Assembly (NCBI GenBank): GCA_036274645.1
Contig: DASUFH010000410.1
Location: forward strand, 1-6,802
Direction of reading: 5' to 3'
DNA length: 6,802 bases
DNA from: DASUFH01 sp036274645
GTDB taxonomy: Bacteria > Acidobacteriota > Terriglobia > 20CM-2-55-15
Positions 5,558 to 6,802 of the stretch are shown one piece after another. The notes under the pieces are model-generated. The model worked only from the letters and a program-made list of their open reading frames with translations, was not told where the DNA came from and made no database searches. The position numbers were made by a program, and so were the translations under genes. Each line of letters starts with the position of its first letter. Positions within the stretch are counted from its first letter, which is position 1.

Positions 5558-6802
5558 ATGAAACGCTATGCGCTGCTGACGGCTGTGGTTCTGGCCACCG
5601 TCATTCCGTTCGCGTCGCGCGCCGTGTTCATGGACGAGCACATCTTTCTGAATATTGCCCGTTCCGCCCAGACCCACTGGTTCTTTCCGCAGGACACACC
5701 GGGCATGTTTTTCGGCTCCGTCGTTCCGGATTTTGCGTCGCACACGCATCCGCCGGTCGGAGAGTATTACCTCGCGCTGATATATGCCGTGATGGGCCGC
5801 TTTGAAGACACGCCGTTTCGTCTCGCCTTTTCGGTCTTTCCGATTGCAGCCGTCCTGGCCTTTTACAGTCTGGCGCGCCGCTTTGTCGCCGAACCGTTGT
5901 GGGTGGCCCTGCTGTTCGCGTTGAGCCCCGCCTTCGTTGTTTACGCGCCAACGCTCATGATGGATGTGCCGATGCTGGCGTTTCTTCTCGTCGGCTTTGC
6001 CCTCTATTTCAAGTCCGTCGACGGCGTTCGCCGGGCTCTCTTCCCGGCGTCGGTGTGTTTCGTTCTCGCCGTCGGGACGGGCTACACGGCGCTCATTCCT
6101 CTCGCCTGTTTCTTTGTCGGCCTGCTGACCGCGGGCCGTCCACCCAGGGAACTGCTGAGCGTGATGGCCGCGCCGGCCGCGCTGGCGTTGTGGCTGGCGG
6201 CCATGACCGTGCATTTTGGCCGATTTCCACTCTGGGGAACCGTGACGTATTTCCTCTCGCAGGGATCGATGCTCTGGAACTTCGTGGCCGTCTTCACCTT
6301 CGTCGGAGGAGTGACTCTCTTTCCTCTGGCCGCATCCGGAAAGCCCCTTCTTTCCGCCGGAGCGTTTGCTGTGGCGCTGGTCGCGATGATTGGGTTTCCG
6401 GCGGGCGCAGCCCCGCTCTGGATCGTGGTTTTGATCGCATCCGGCGCATTCATGATTGCTCGCTTCTTCAGCTCCGCGAGGGAGCTCATCGCGTCCGGGC
6501 GAAACAGCGGAGAGGCGTTTTTGCTGCTTTGGTTCCCCGCGGTCATGATCTTCTTTGTTGTTGCGGCCGATATGATCAACGGCCGTTACGTATTGCTGGG
6601 AATTCCGGCGCTCTACCTGGTCGCCTTCAGGAAGATGAATCGCCGCAGCCTGATCGGAATGGTCATTCCAACCGCGCTGCTGTCGCTTGGTGTCGCGTAC
6701 GGAGATTACCGTCTCGTGAACGCGAATCGGGACTTTGTGAAGGCCGTGGTTGAACCGCTGCTGACGCAGGGTGTGACGGTGTGGGGAGGCGCGGAGTCCG
6801 GT
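5558..6802 (+). CDS. GT39/ArnT-type (PMT_2) integral membrane glycosyltransferase, 3' end outside window
   Basis: Translation from the ATG at 5558 runs 415 codons to the window edge without a stop. It is a very hydrophobic polytopic membrane protein. A first membrane segment (about 4-24) is followed by a periplasmic-type loop with the acidic pair D26-E27 in AVFMDEHIFLNIARS, the hallmark catalytic site of GT-C enzymes that use polyprenyl-phosphate sugars. Then come THPPVGEYYLALI (63-75), the 'kPPl.yyl' motif of ArnT/PMT_2 proteins, several membrane spans between about 86 and 190, a second conserved loop TLMMDVPML with D136, and GTGYTALIPL (173-182), matching the family's 'KyTal' segment. Later spans include about 230-250, 265-305 and 328-345. 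The expected C-terminal soluble part begins near 375 (DYRLVNANRDF) and is cut off. An in-frame TAA at 5546-5548 excludes any longer N-terminus. It would transfer a sugar from a lipid carrier to a lipid, glycan or protein on the outer face of the membrane; the acceptor is unknown. Confidence 0.88.
   Translation, partial: MKRYALLTAVVLATVIPFASRAVFMDEHIFLNIARSAQTHWFFPQDTPGMFFGSVVPDFASHTHPPVGEYYLALIYAVMGRFEDTPFRLAFSVFPIAAVLAFYSLARRFVAEPLWVALLFALSPAFVVYAPTLMMDVPMLAFLLVGFALYFKSVDGVRRALFPASVCFVLAVGTGYTALIPLACFFVGLLTAGRPPRELLSVMAAPAALALWLAAMTVHFGRFPLWGTVTYFLSQGSMLWNFVAVFTFVGGVTLFPLAASGKPLLSAGAFAVALVAMIGFPAGAAPLWIVVLIASGAFMIARFFSSARELIASGRNSGEAFLLLWFPAVMIFFVVAADMINGRYVLLGIPALYLVAFRKMNRRSLIGMVIPTALLSLGVAYGDYRLVNANRDFVKAVVEPLLTQGVTVWGGAESG

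Noticed and set aside
5462..6214. Minus-strand open frame (250 codons) crossing the intergenic region and the 5' part of the GT39-like gene
   Set aside because: The translation is full of Arg, Gln, Gly, Glu and His with no domain, and its opposite strand encodes a convincing membrane glycosyltransferase.
5899..6753. Plus-strand open frame (284 codons) inside the GT39-like gene
   Set aside because: It is an alternative frame of the membrane protein gene with Arg/Gly-rich shadow composition and no motifs.
1..6802. CRISPR-Cas adaptation locus suggested by a Cas4-like cysteine/nuclease pattern
   Set aside because: The nuclease domain is the C-terminus of a 917-residue AddB-like protein, and no repeats, cas1 or cas2 are present.

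Overview
The window is about 6.8 kb of GC-rich bacterial chromosome (I estimate a little over 60% G+C), with tightly packed genes and strongly GC-biased third codon positions. No phage, plasmid, transposase, tRNA, rRNA or CRISPR signature is visible. The gene types, and one start with no room for a Shine-Dalgarno sequence, would suit an environmental lineage such as Acidobacteriota or a relative. That placement is a low-confidence inference, because no phylogenetic marker lies in the window.

Layout: (1) Bases 1-1212, plus strand: the C-terminal part of a superfamily 1B helicase, cut by the left edge. Its motifs resemble the helicase half of Dna2. (2) Bases 1164-3917, plus strand, overlapping the helicase gene by 49 nt in another frame: a 917-residue AddB-like protein. 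Its helicase half is degenerate, but its C-terminal RecB-family PD-(D/E)XK nuclease and four-cysteine iron-sulfur set look intact. (3) Bases 3921-5381, minus strand, tail-to-tail with the nuclease gene across 3 nt: a GT9/heptosyltransferase-like glycosyltransferase with a helical N-terminal extension of about 140 residues. (4) Bases 5382-5557: the only real intergenic region, holding back-to-back promoter-like elements and one imperfect palindrome. (5) Bases 5558 to the right edge, plus strand: a membrane GT-C glycosyltransferase of the GT39/ArnT (PMT_2) type, open at its 3' end.

The window holds two functional blocks. The left block looks like a DNA-end-processing operon. An active motor of Dna2 type is joined, by overlapping reading frames, to a protein that can probably cut but not translocate. 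Together they would supply the helicase and Fe-S nuclease activities that eukaryotic Dna2 carries in one chain and that AddAB splits differently. This pairing is the most interesting item here. The right block is a divergent pair of glycosyltransferases, one soluble or peripheral and nucleotide-sugar dependent, one membrane-embedded and lipid-linked-sugar dependent. They suggest cell-surface glycan or glycolipid assembly, but no substrate can be assigned.

Both glycosyltransferase genes have an in-frame stop four codons before the ATG, inside a -10-like hexamer. Their starts are therefore well fixed, and their transcripts may be leaderless or nearly so.
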